Assembly (NCBI GenBank): GCA_964657565.1
Contig: CAZZVQ010000001.1
Span: 1 to 64,000, forward strand
From: JAVVHH01 sp964657565
GTDB lineage: Bacteria > Pseudomonadota > Alphaproteobacteria > Acetobacterales > Acetobacteraceae
Direction of reading: 5' to 3'
DNA: 64,000 nucleotides
Under the pieces are notes generated by a model. The model worked only from the letters and a program-made list of their open reading frames with translations. It had not been told where the DNA came from and searched no databases. Each line of letters opens with the position of its first letter. Position 1 is the first letter of the stretch. Below, one piece after another: positions 1 through 8,342 of the stretch. A program made the translations under genes and the position numbers.

Positions 1-465
1 CTCGTCGACATCGGCTGCTTCGTCGAGGGCTACCGCTCCGACATCACCCGCACCTACGTCTACGGCGACCCCACCGCCCGGCAGCGCGAGATCTGGGACC
101 TGGAACTCCGCGCCCAATGGGCGGGCTTCCGCGCCGCCGTGCTGGGCGCGCCGTGCGAGGCGGTCGATGCCGGCGCGCGCGGCGAGATCGTCGCCGCCGG
201 GTTCGGCCCGGGCTACAAGGTGCCGGGCCTGCCGCACCGCACCGGGCACGGCATCGGCATGGACGTGCACGAGGAGGCGTTCATGGTGAAGGGCAACATG
301 ACGCCGATCGCGCCCGGCATGTGCTTCTCGATCGAGCCGATGATCTGCATCTACGGCGAGTTCGGCGTCCGCCTGGAGGACATCGTCACCATGACCGAAT
401 CCGGCCCACGCTGGTTCACCCAGCCCTGCCACTCCGTCGACGACCCGTTCGGCACCGCGCTTTGA
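1..465 (+). CDS. M24-family metallopeptidase (Xaa-Pro aminopeptidase-like), 3' part
   Basis: The reading frame is open from the first base, so the 5' end lies outside the window; about 154 C-terminal residues are visible. The creatinase/pita-bread metal ligands are all present in order: Asp in LVDIG, Asp in SDITRT, His in GHGIGMDVHE, Glu in SIEPM and Glu in VRLEDIV. These bind two metal ions in prolidases and Xaa-Pro aminopeptidases, which remove N-terminal residues preceding proline. Substrate cannot be decided from this end, and creatinase or ectoine-hydrolase-like members share the same ligands. The stop is followed after 46 bases by a broken binding-protein gene, so a dipeptide-use operon cannot be inferred. 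Confidence 0.85.
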   Translation, partial: LVDIGCFVEGYRSDITRTYVYGDPTARQREIWDLELRAQWAGFRAAVLGAPCEAVDAGARGEIVAAGFGPGYKVPGLPHRTGHGIGMDVHEEAFMVKGNMTPIAPGMCFSIEPMICIYGEFGVRLEDIVTMTESGPRWFTQPCHSVDDPFGTAL

Positions 466-511
466 CACGGAGACGGTTTAATCTAGCGTGCCGGAATCTG
501 AGGAGCGCGCC

Positions 512-658
512 ATGAACAGACATCTCGGGGCCGTTTGCGCCGCCGCACTGGCCACCACCCCCGCGCTGGCGGCCGACGACACGGTCAAGATCGGCGTGCT
601 CGGGGACATCGGGCTGACGGATGTATCGGCGCCGCCGATGCCTCAAAGCGGCGGGTGA
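512..658 (+). pseudogene. N-terminal scrap of a branched-chain amino-acid type ABC binding protein (LivK-like)
   Basis: ATG preceded by GAGGAGCG opens a 48-residue frame. It has a good Sec signal peptide (ending in PALA-A) followed by DDTVKIGVLGD, the standard mature start of periplasmic type-I binding proteins of the LivK/urea/aromatic group. The family continues for about 350 more residues, but here the frame ends after a few unrelated residues. The stop TGA overlaps the GTG start of the next gene. I read it as a deletion remnant that still supplies a promoter and ribosome site to the downstream glycosyltransferase. Confidence 0.6.
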
Positions 659-1758
659 AGATCGTCGAAGTCACCAACGTGGATTTCTCCCTGCGGCATT
701 TCCTGCTGCCGCTGATGCGTGCGGCGCGGGAGCGCGGGCACGAGGTGGTCGGGGTCTCGGCCGACGGGCCCCTGCTCGAGGACGTCCGGGCCGAGCACCT
801 GCGGGTGGAAGCCATGCCGCTGGCGCGCTCGCTCTCGCCGCGCGCGCAGTGGACGGCGCTGTGGGCCATGGTGGCGCTGCTGCGGCGGGAGAAGCCGGAC
901 CTGGTCCATGCGCACATGCCGATCAGCGGCTTCATCGCCCGGCTCGCGGCCCGCATCGCCGGCGTGCCGCGCGTGGCGTACACCTGCCACGGCTTCCTGT
1001 TCAACCAGCCGGGACCCTGGGCGCGGCGCGCGCTCGGGCTGGCCATGGAGTGGCTCGGCGGCCGGCTGACCGACGTCACCCTGACCGTGTCGAGCGAGGA
1101 GGCGCGCGATGCCCGCCGCCTCTGGATCGCCCGGCGGGCGGTGGCGGTCGGCAACGGACGCGACCCGGCCCGCTTCCAGCCGGACCCGGCGGCGCGGGCG
1201 CGGGTGCGGTCGGAACTGGGCGTGACAGCAGACGCCGTGGTGGTGGTGATCGTGTCGCGGCTGGTGCGGCACAAGGGCTATCCGGAGCTGCTGGCGGCAT
1301 TCGCCGACATTACCGGGGCGGAGCTCTGGGTGGTCGGCGAGCGGCTGGCCTCGGATCACGGGGCGGACATGGAGGCCGTGTTCGCCGGCGCCCGGCTGGG
1401 CCAGCGGGTGCGGCGGCTGGGCTATCGGCGCGACGTCCCGGCGGTGCTGGCGGCGGCGGACGTGTTCACCCTGCCGAGCCATTTCGAGGGCCTGCCGATG
1501 TCGGTGATCGAGGCGATGCTCACCGGGCTGCCGGTCGTCGCGACCGACATCAGGGGCCCGCGGGAGCAGGTGGTCGATGGCGTGACCGGGCTGCTGGTGC
1601 CGGCCGGCAGCGTGGCGCCGTTGGCGGCGGCGCTGGGCCGGCTGGTGGGCGACCCGGGCCTGCGAGCGCGGATGGGGGCGGCGGGGCGGGCGCGGGCGCT
1701 CGAGCTGTATACGGAACGCGCCGTGGTGGAACGCACGCTGGATTTGTTGGGGTTGTAG
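655..1758 (+). CDS. Glycosyltransferase family 4 (GT-B fold)
   Basis: About 367 residues from a GTG start that overlaps the stop of the preceding scrap (GTGA); the protein begins VKIVEVTNVDFSLRHFLLPL, typical for this family. The N-terminal Rossmann half has the LVHAHMPISGF segment (HAHMP) seen in UDP-sugar lipid-carrier transferases. The C-terminal half has VSRLVRHKGYPELL, a nucleotide-sugar site, and the EGLPMSVIEAMLTGLPVVATD signature with the catalytic Glu pair spaced E-x7-E. It probably transfers a sugar during exopolysaccharide or lipopolysaccharide assembly at the cytoplasmic membrane face. No other polysaccharide gene is adjacent, so acceptor and donor are unknown. Confidence 0.85.
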   Translation: MKIVEVTNVDFSLRHFLLPLMRAARERGHEVVGVSADGPLLEDVRAEHLRVEAMPLARSLSPRAQWTALWAMVALLRREKPDLVHAHMPISGFIARLAARIAGVPRVAYTCHGFLFNQPGPWARRALGLAMEWLGGRLTDVTLTVSSEEARDARRLWIARRAVAVGNGRDPARFQPDPAARARVRSELGVTADAVVVVIVSRLVRHKGYPELLAAFADITGAELWVVGERLASDHGADMEAVFAGARLGQRVRRLGYRRDVPAVLAAADVFTLPSHFEGLPMSVIEAMLTGLPVVATDIRGPREQVVDGVTGLLVPAGSVAPLAAALGRLVGDPGLRARMGAAGRARALELYTERAVVERTLDLLGL

Positions 1759-1780
1759 CACCCTCGCGCCAAACTCGTCA

Positions 1781-1801
1781 TTGCCGGGCTTGACCCGGCA
1801 A
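1781..1801. repeat. Short GC-rich hairpin (REP-like or terminator)
   Basis: TTGCCGGG and CCCGGCAA flank a 5-base loop, 23 bases after the glycosyltransferase stop. There is no T-run, so it is either a repeated extragenic palindrome or a weak terminator. The same motif type is common between genes of GC-rich Alphaproteobacteria. Confidence 0.5.
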
Positions 1802-1870
1802 CCCAGGGCGGCGAGCGCTACGAGCACGGTTTGGGTTGAGGTGTGCGCGGGGGCGGGGTAAGGCGCGCGC

Positions 1871-3433
1871 ATGAGCAAGCTCCCCGTTCGCCGCGCCCTG
1901 ATTTCGGTTTCCGACAAGAAGGGACTGCTCGAGCTCGGGCGGGCGCTGGTGGCGCACGGGGCGGAGATCCTCTCCACCGGCGGCTCGGCCAAGGCCCTGC
2001 GCGACGCCGGCCTGCCCGTCACCGAGGTGTCGGAGCATACCGGCTTCCCGGAGATCCTCGACGGCCGAGTCAAGACGCTGGTGCCGCAGATCCATGGCGG
2101 CATCCTCGGCCGGCGCGACCTGCCGGAGCATGTGCGGCAGATGGCGGAGCACGGGATCGCGCCGATCGATCTGGTCTGCGTGAACCTGTATCCGTTCGAG
2201 GCGACGGTGGCGTCGGGCGCGGGGCCGGAGGATTGCGTCGAGAACATCGACATCGGCGGCCCCGCGCTGATCCGCGCGGCGGCGAAGAACGCGGCGCACG
2301 TCGCCGTGCTGACGGACCCGGCGCAGTATGCCGACGTGATCGCCGCCCTCGAGGCCGGCGGCACCACGGCGGAGATGCGGACGCGGCTGGCGGGCGCGGC
2401 CTATGCGCGCACGGCGGCCTACGACGCGGCGATCGCGGCCTGGTTCGCGCGCGATGCGGACTTCCCGGACCGGATGACGCTGTCCGGGGTGAAGCGCCAG
2501 GACCTGCGCTACGGCGAGAATCCGCACCAGGCGGCCGCCTTCTACGTGAACGGCACCCGCTTCGGCGTGGCGACGGCGCGACAAATCCAGGGCAAGGAGC
2601 TCAGCTACAACAATCTCAACGATACCGACGCCGCCTTCGAGTGCGTGGCGGAGTTCGAGGGGCCGACGGTGGCGATCATCAAACACGCCAACCCGTGCGG
2701 GGTAGCGACGGCCGCGTCGCTGGCCGAGGCGTGGGACCTCGCGCTGCGCTGCGACCCGGTGAGCGCGTTCGGCGGCATCGTGGCGGTCAACCGGGTGCTG
2801 GACGCGGCGGCGGCGGAGCGGATCGCCGCGATCTTCACCGAGGTGATCATCGCACCGGATGCGGACGAGGCGGCGAAGGCGGTGCTGGCGGGCAAGAAGC
2901 GCCTGCGGCTGCTGCTGACCGGCGGCGTGCCGGACCCGGCGGCGCCCGGCATGACGCTCCGGACGGTGTCGGGCGGCTTCCTGGCGCAATCGCGCGATTC
3001 CGGCCGGGTGACGGCCGAGGCATTGAAGGTCGTGACGCAGCGGGCGCCGAACCGGGAGGAGATGCGGGACCTGCTCTTCGCGTTCCGGCTGTGCAAGCAC
3101 GTGAAGTCCAACGCGATCATCTACGCGCGCAACGGCGCCACGACGGGGATCGGCGCGGGCCAGATGAGCCGGGTGGACAGCGCCCGGATCGCCGCCTGGA
3201 AGGGCGCCGACGCGTCGAAGGCGGCCGGGTTGGAGCGGCCGCTCACGGAAGGCAGCGTAGTGGCGTCGGACGCGTTCTTCCCCTTCGCCGACGGTCTCGA
3301 AGCCGCGATCGCGGCCGGCGCCACCGCCGTCATCCAGCCCGGCGGCTCCATGCGCGACCAGGAAGTGATCGATGCGGCGGACAAAGCCGGGGTGGCGATG
3401 GTGATGACCGGGATGCGCCATTTCCGGCATTGA
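1871..3433 (+). CDS. purH: Bifunctional AICAR transformylase / IMP cyclohydrolase
   Basis: Full length, 520 residues. It performs the last two steps of de novo purine synthesis: formylation of AICAR by 10-formyl-THF, then cyclisation to IMP. The N-terminal cyclohydrolase (MGS-like) domain shows LISVSDKKGL, ILSTGGSAKAL and GRVKTLVPQIHGGIL. The transformylase domain contains LRYGENPHQAA, the catalytic KHANPCG motif, and SNAIIYARNGATTGIGAGQMSRVDS near the end. The C-terminus VMTGMRHFRH is standard. It stands alone, with a long inverted repeat downstream that probably ends transcription. Confidence 0.97.
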   Translation: MSKLPVRRALISVSDKKGLLELGRALVAHGAEILSTGGSAKALRDAGLPVTEVSEHTGFPEILDGRVKTLVPQIHGGILGRRDLPEHVRQMAEHGIAPIDLVCVNLYPFEATVASGAGPEDCVENIDIGGPALIRAAAKNAAHVAVLTDPAQYADVIAALEAGGTTAEMRTRLAGAAYARTAAYDAAIAAWFARDADFPDRMTLSGVKRQDLRYGENPHQAAAFYVNGTRFGVATARQIQGKELSYNNLNDTDAAFECVAEFEGPTVAIIKHANPCGVATAASLAEAWDLALRCDPVSAFGGIVAVNRVLDAAAAERIAAIFTEVIIAPDADEAAKAVLAGKKRLRLLLTGGVPDPAAPGMTLRTVSGGFLAQSRDSGRVTAEALKVVTQRAPNREEMRDLLFAFRLCKHVKSNAIIYARNGATTGIGAGQMSRVDSARIAAWKGADASKAAGLERPLTEGSVVASDAFFPFADGLEAAIAAGATAVIQPGGSMRDQEVIDAADKAGVAMVMTGMRHFRH

Positions 3434-3440
3434 TATCAGA

Positions 3441-3545
3441 GCCCTCTCCCTCCGGGAGAGGGTTGGGTGAGGGTGGTGGCCACGGGCGATCGGCGTATTT
3501 ACCGGTAAAAGCCCTCACCCCGGCCCTCTCCCGGAGGGAGAGGGA
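3441..3545. repeat. Long inverted repeat between purH and the serine hydrolase gene
   Basis: Two arms of about 34 bases (3441-3474 and 3511-3545) are near-perfect reverse complements. Each contains its own smaller hairpin (CCCTCTCCC/GGGAGAGGG) plus a GTGAGGG/CCCTCAC part, with a loop of roughly 36 bases. This is the layout of a REP/BIME-type or small MITE-like element. The right arm ends only 14 bases before the next ATG, so it could fold over that gene's ribosome site. Confidence 0.75.
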
Positions 3546-3559
3546 GAACAGGAGGATCG

Positions 3560-4777
3560 ATGTCGGGCAGACTAAAGGCGGCGTTGGATACGGTACTGCA
3601 CGGCGTGGTCGCGCAGCATCCGGGGGTGCCCGGGGTGGTGGCGGTCGTCACCGACCGCGAGCGCACCATCTACGAGGGCGCCGCAGGTGTCCGGGCGCAG
3701 GGCCGCGAGGCGCCCATGACCGCCGATACGGTGTTCTCGATCTACTCCGCCACCAAGCCGATCACCGCGACGGCGGTGCTGCAACTGGTCGAGGCCGGCC
3801 GGCTCGATCTCGATGCCCCAGCAAAGAACTACGTGCCGGCGATCGGCACCGTGCAGGTGATCGACGGCTACGACGCCGCGGGCGCGCTGCGGCTCCGCGC
3901 CCCGAAGCGGGACATCACGATGCGGATGCTGCTGCTGCACACCGCCGGGTTCGGCTATGATTTCTGCAACGAACATTACCAGAAGCTGGCGCTGGCCGCG
4001 GGCCGCGAGCGGCTCACGGCGGGACCGGAGACGCTGACCACGCCGCTGCTGTTCGACCCGGGCGAGCAGTGGATGTACGGCGCCAACATCGAATGGGCCG
4101 GGTTGATCCTCGAGGCGATCACCGGGCAGCGGCTCGGCGACTACATGCGCGAGCACGTGCTGGCGCCGCTCGGCATGCACGACACCACCTTCGCCATCAC
4201 GCCGGCAATGGGCGAGCGCTTGGTCACCCTGCATCAGCGCGAGGCCGACGGCCGCGTGACGCCCCAGCACCGCACCGAGTTGCCGCCGCCGCCCGACTGG
4301 GATCGCGGCGGCGGCGGGCTGTATTCGACGGCGACCGACTACGCGAAGTTCATGCGCATGTGGCTGGGCGACGGCAACGGCATCCTCAAGCCCGAGACGG
4401 TCCGGATGGCGGTGCAGAACGGGCTGGGCGACATCAAGGTCCGCATGTTGCCGGGCGTCATGGCGCACCTGTCGCACGACGCGGAATTCTTCCCCGGCAT
4501 GCCGAAATCCTGGGCCCTGAGCTTCATGATCAACGACGAGGACGCGCCGACCGGCCGGCCCGCGGGGTCGCTGGCCTGGGCCGGGCTGGGCAACCTGTAT
4601 TTCTGGATCGACCGGGCGACGGGGGTTGCCGGGTTCTGGGCGACGCAGATCCTGCCCTTCGTGGATCCGGCGTCGCTGGAGGGCTTCTACGCGTTCGAGA
4701 CCGCCGTCTACCGGGGCACTGCCTCGGCGGATCGCGCGACGTCGTCGCAGGGCACGGGAGCTTCGATCGACAGATGA
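3560..4777 (+). CDS. Serine hydrolase of the class C beta-lactamase / EstB esterase family
   Basis: 405 residues, start supported by CAGGAGG seven bases upstream. The penicillin-binding fold is shown by the SxxK nucleophile motif SATK (about residue 66) and YGAN, the YxN motif, near residue 173. There is no signal peptide, so it is probably a cytoplasmic esterase or D-aminopeptidase-like enzyme rather than a true beta-lactamase. A polar tail after the last family motif (RGTASADRATSSQGTGAS) looks like extension into non-conserved sequence. Its stop overlaps the aroA start (ATGA), giving possible translational coupling, though the two functions are unrelated. Confidence 0.82.
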   Translation: MSGRLKAALDTVLHGVVAQHPGVPGVVAVVTDRERTIYEGAAGVRAQGREAPMTADTVFSIYSATKPITATAVLQLVEAGRLDLDAPAKNYVPAIGTVQVIDGYDAAGALRLRAPKRDITMRMLLLHTAGFGYDFCNEHYQKLALAAGRERLTAGPETLTTPLLFDPGEQWMYGANIEWAGLILEAITGQRLGDYMREHVLAPLGMHDTTFAITPAMGERLVTLHQREADGRVTPQHRTELPPPPDWDRGGGGLYSTATDYAKFMRMWLGDGNGILKPETVRMAVQNGLGDIKVRMLPGVMAHLSHDAEFFPGMPKSWALSFMINDEDAPTGRPAGSLAWAGLGNLYFWIDRATGVAGFWATQILPFVDPASLEGFYAFETAVYRGTASADRATSSQGTGASIDR

Positions 4778-6066
4778 CGGACGCTTTGACCATCGTTCCG
4801 CCCGGCCATCCGCTACGAGGTCGTGCAACGCCGCCAGGTTCGAAATCCATTACCAACCGGGCGTTGCTGCTGGCGTCGCTGGCCTGTGGCACCAGTCGAT
4901 TGACCGGCGCGCTGAAGAGTGACGACACCCGCTATATGGCCGACGCCCTGCGCGCCATGGGGGTGACGATCGAAGAGCCGGATGCGACGGTCTTCGCCGT
5001 CACTGGCACGGGCCGCTTGCACGCGCCAAGAGACCCTTTGTTCCTCGGCAATGCCGGTACTGCGACACGGTTCCTAACCGCTGCCGCCGTGCTCGCGGAC
5101 GGCCCGGTAGTGGTGACTGGCGACGCTCACATGCAACGCCGGCCAATCGTTCCATTGGTGGCCGCACTGCAGAAGCTGGGCATTGCGGCAGAGGCCCCGA
5201 CCGGATGTCCGCCCGTGACCGTTCGAGGGCAGGGCGGATTCGACGGCGATGCAGTGACGGTCGATGCCAGTCTGTCCAGCCAGTATGTGTCGGCGCTCCT
5301 GATGTTGGCCGCTGGTGGCCGGCGCCCGGTCACGGTCGCGCTGCAGGGCGACGCGATCGGCGCGCGCGGCTATGTCGACCTGACGTGCACCGCGATGCGG
5401 CGCTTCGGAGCTCAGGTGGAGCAGCGGGACGCCGCGACCTGGCTGGTGCAGCCCGGCGGTTACCGCGCGACCGACCTGCATGTGGAACCCGATGCATCTG
5501 CCGCAACCTATCTTTGGGCGGCCGAAATCCTGACCGGCGGAGCCATCGACCTCGGCATTGCGCCAGGTGATTTTACCCAACCGGATGCCCGCGCCCACGA
5601 TCTGATCCGCCGGTTTCCTCATTTGCCGGCGGAGATCGATGGGTCGCAGATGCAGGATGCGGTGCCGACCTTGGCCGTGCTGGCTGCCTTCAACACCACG
5701 CCGGTGCGCTTCGTCGGCATCGCGAACCTTCGGGTAAAGGAATGCGACCGGGTGGCGGCGATGGCGACCGAACTCTCCCGCCTTTCGCCCGGCTTGGCGG
5801 TGGAGTTGGATGACGATCTGCTGATAAATCCGACGTCGCCGGACTGCTTCCGTGCTGCCCGGATCGAAACCTACTCTGATCATCGTGTCGCGATGAGCAT
5901 GGCCCTAGCTGGGTTGCGAGTGCCGGGCATCACCATTTTGGATCCAAATTGTGTGGGCAAGACCTACCCCAACTACTGGCGTGATCTCGCCGGCTTGGGA
6001 GTTGTGCTGAAGAAGCACGGTCCGGGCGGCTGTGACAGCCCCGAGGCGATCGGTGCTTCGAACTGA
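4774..6066 (+). CDS. aroA: 3-phosphoshikimate 1-carboxyvinyltransferase (EPSP synthase)
   Basis: 430 residues. It transfers the enolpyruvyl group of PEP to shikimate-3-phosphate in the shikimate pathway. Hallmarks are GSKSITNRALLLASLA at the N-terminus, LFLGNAGTATRFLTA (PEP loop), SSQYVSALLMLA, LRVKECDRV and YSDHRVAMSMALAGL, with the expected domain spacing. The PEP loop keeps the conserved Gly of NAGTA and the Arg, but has Phe where the common class I loop has Pro. The start is the ATG overlapping the upstream stop. Codon use is slightly less GC-biased than in purH. No other aro gene is nearby. Confidence 0.95.
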   Translation: MTDALTIVPPGHPLRGRATPPGSKSITNRALLLASLACGTSRLTGALKSDDTRYMADALRAMGVTIEEPDATVFAVTGTGRLHAPRDPLFLGNAGTATRFLTAAAVLADGPVVVTGDAHMQRRPIVPLVAALQKLGIAAEAPTGCPPVTVRGQGGFDGDAVTVDASLSSQYVSALLMLAAGGRRPVTVALQGDAIGARGYVDLTCTAMRRFGAQVEQRDAATWLVQPGGYRATDLHVEPDASAATYLWAAEILTGGAIDLGIAPGDFTQPDARAHDLIRRFPHLPAEIDGSQMQDAVPTLAVLAAFNTTPVRFVGIANLRVKECDRVAAMATELSRLSPGLAVELDDDLLINPTSPDCFRAARIETYSDHRVAMSMALAGLRVPGITILDPNCVGKTYPNYWRDLAGLGVVLKKHGPGGCDSPEAIGASN

Positions 6067-6072
6067 GCCTGT

Positions 6073-7629
6073 TTAGCGCGATGGGACCGGGGCGCCCGGA
6101 TGCGGGGGAGTGATGAACACGTCGATCGGGACCGGAGGCCGCAGCTTTCCCCAGAGCTCATGCTGCAGCGACAGAGTCGAACGGCGTGTGTCCGCCGTCG
6201 CGAACTTCTCGGCTTGCGCGTAGCACGCCGGGTCATCGCGCAGGCAGACGGCGAGGAGTCCATCACGATGCAGCAGTTCAGGCGTCACCCACGGCGCCTC
6301 CCGGAAGCTGAGAAAAACGAAGCCCGAGGGCTGGTCCTTGCTGTAAAAAGCGACTGCGTTGCCGATGAACTTGCTGCCGCCGACGAACCGGAGCGGCGCG
6401 TTCGTCTCGGTTCGCCACAACCCGGTGGCTGCCTCGGCTAGTTCCTTCTGCGGCAGCAGATAGGCGGGATCGCGGGTGGCGTTCTTGAACATGTAGGCCG
6501 TCAGCGCCGGTGCCGCCAACAGCGCGCCGGCGCCCGTGGCGATCGCGACAAAGGCAGCGTGGGCAAAGCAGCGGCGGGTGTTGACCGCGGGTATCGCCCG
6601 CAACAGCCAGAGCGGCATCAGTGGGAAGATGCCGATGGTCATCTTCGCACCAACCTTTAGTTCGAGGGCGAGGCCGAACAGGACCGTGAACCCCACGGGC
6701 AGGAAAACCAGCGCTGAAAGGAAGTGGCTCCGGACCGGACGGGACGTGTCCAGCCGCCGATCGCCCTGCGGGGCCCCCTGGCGCGATAGCAGGACGATCG
6801 CCACGACCACCAGATGAAAGGCGGTGATCTCGAGCAGAAAGGAGAAGCTGTTCTTGAGCACGAGCATGAAGCCGAGCCCGGTGATGCCGAGCGCATAATC
6901 GACCGGCGGTGCGTGCGACATGATGGCCCACACGACATGCGGCAGGAACAGGAGCGCGGCGACCCCGCAGGAGATCCACGGGCTGGCCGACCGGTAATAC
7001 AGCCGCCAGTCGGAATGCGTGAACGACGCGCCCAGGCAGGTCAGGATCAGGACGATGGCGTAGTATTTAGAGAGTAGGCACAGCCCGACCATCATCCCGA
7101 ACAGTGCGGCCTGGTCACGGCGCCGGGTGTCGATGGCGCGGGTAAAAAAGTAGAACGTCCAGGGCCAGAGCGACAGAAAGATCGAGTTCGCGTTGTAATT
7201 ATAGCTTTTGAATGTGTAGAACGGCGTGCAGAGCAGCAACAGCATGGCCGCGCGCCGGGTCCAGCCGTCGGCGAACAATCCGATCAGCCGCCATGCTCCC
7301 ACCAGGCCGATGGCGGCGTTGAGGACGGCGAGCAAAACGAAGGGCCAGTCCGTCCGCGGGAACACCATGAACCAGAGGCCGGCGATCCAGGCCCAAAACG
7401 GCGGATGCTGGTTGTAGCCCAGCTGGAACTCGCGACCCCAGACATAGGCCTCGGTCATGTCGTTATGCAGCGCCTTGCCCACGCTCGTGATGGTCCCGAA
7501 GGCGAACCAGGTCGCGACGAACACGGCGAGACACAAACAGAGGACGACCACCGGGCTGTCCGATCGCGCTCGTTGAGGCTGCGACAAGGGGATGGCGTCC
7601 AAGCCAGTCACGATCGGGGCGGTGCTCAT
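6073..7629 (-). CDS. GT39/ArnT-like membrane glycosyltransferase
   Basis: About 518 residues from MSTAPIV, with a dozen hydrophobic segments. The first periplasmic loop carries NDMTEAYVWGREFQLGYNQHPPFW; an acidic residue followed by the HPPFW segment is the hallmark of polyprenyl-phosphate-sugar transferases of the PMT_2 family. These enzymes move a lipid-linked sugar onto lipid A or protein on the periplasmic side. A soluble C-terminal part of roughly 120 residues follows the last membrane helix. It ends seven bases from the converging aroA stop. The substrate is unknown. An alternative start six codons upstream exists. Confidence 0.82.
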   Translation of the reverse strand: MSTAPIVTGLDAIPLSQPQRARSDSPVVVLCLCLAVFVATWFAFGTITSVGKALHNDMTEAYVWGREFQLGYNQHPPFWAWIAGLWFMVFPRTDWPFVLLAVLNAAIGLVGAWRLIGLFADGWTRRAAMLLLLCTPFYTFKSYNYNANSIFLSLWPWTFYFFTRAIDTRRRDQAALFGMMVGLCLLSKYYAIVLILTCLGASFTHSDWRLYYRSASPWISCGVAALLFLPHVVWAIMSHAPPVDYALGITGLGFMLVLKNSFSFLLEITAFHLVVVAIVLLSRQGAPQGDRRLDTSRPVRSHFLSALVFLPVGFTVLFGLALELKVGAKMTIGIFPLMPLWLLRAIPAVNTRRCFAHAAFVAIATGAGALLAAPALTAYMFKNATRDPAYLLPQKELAEAATGLWRTETNAPLRFVGGSKFIGNAVAFYSKDQPSGFVFLSFREAPWVTPELLHRDGLLAVCLRDDPACYAQAEKFATADTRRSTLSLQHELWGKLRPPVPIDVFITPPHPGAPVPSR

Positions 7630-7694
7630 CGCTTGCTCATGCCCCACTTCGCCGAATTGCGGAACGTTGAACCCGGGTGGTCTGGGATGCGGCC

Positions 7695-8285
7695 CTATCG
7701 TGCCCCGCCCTCGTCCGAGGGATCCTTGTCGCTCGTCGAGAAGTCCAGCCCCTCGTAGAGCTCGATCAAGGGCAACTCGATACCGATCTCGGGCATCGCC
7801 AGCACCGCGTCGTCGGCGAGGACGTCACCCTTCCAGCCCGCCTCGGAGCGCGAGAACACCGTGGCACCGATCCGCTCCTGCTCCAACATGACGTAGCGCT
7901 GGACGGAGGGGATGGAGGCATATTCCCGGTTCTTGGTGATGTGGTCCGTGCTGGCCGTGGTCCGGCTGAGCACCTCGAAGATCACCACCGGCTCTGGGAC
8001 GGACGTGCCCTCGTTATCAGGCTGCGTGCACGTCACGAGCCCGTCCGGGTAGCGGCTGGTCGTCGCGGTCAGCACCTTGATGTCGTTGCCCAGGAACTCG
8101 CACCGCTTCCCACGCAGCCGCCCGTGCAGCGCGAAGGCGAGATTGCGCTGGATGCGGGCATGGGCGGCGGTGCCCCCCGTCATGGCAACGGGGCGCAGCC
8201 CATCGAACTCGTGGCGCAACTCCTGGCCCTGCTCCCAGGCGAGAAAGGCCTCCAGGCTCATGGGTCTGTGGAGCGCGACGTTCAT
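7695..8285 (-). CDS. Uma2-family PD-(D/E)XK nuclease-fold protein
   Basis: 196 residues. The Uma2 (DUF820) family is recognised by the N-terminal MSLEAFLAWEQ...RHEFDGLRPVAMTGG and the nuclease-fold core RYPDGLVTC...PVVIFEVLS, which supplies the Asp and Glu of a metal site; TKNREYASIPSVQRYVMLEQE follows. The family is large in cyanobacteria and scattered elsewhere, and no physiological substrate has been settled. The acidic C-terminal tail (DFSTSDKDPSDEGG) is not conserved. It lies alone between two membrane proteins with no partner gene. Confidence 0.85.
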   Translation of the reverse strand: MNVALHRPMSLEAFLAWEQGQELRHEFDGLRPVAMTGGTAAHARIQRNLAFALHGRLRGKRCEFLGNDIKVLTATTSRYPDGLVTCTQPDNEGTSVPEPVVIFEVLSRTTASTDHITKNREYASIPSVQRYVMLEQERIGATVFSRSEAGWKGDVLADDAVLAMPEIGIELPLIELYEGLDFSTSDKDPSDEGGAR

Positions 8286-8342
8286 GGTCCGCAGTATAGC
8301 ACGGCCGGCTACATCCGCCGGCGCGGCGGCTGACAGGGAGCG

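Noticed and set aside
1778..3430. A 550-residue open frame opposite purH
   Set aside because: Purely antisense to a confident gene, Arg/His-rich with no domain.
3560..4777. A true beta-lactamase resistance gene
   Set aside because: No signal peptide, and class C-type motifs are shared with cytoplasmic EstB esterases; resistance cannot be claimed.
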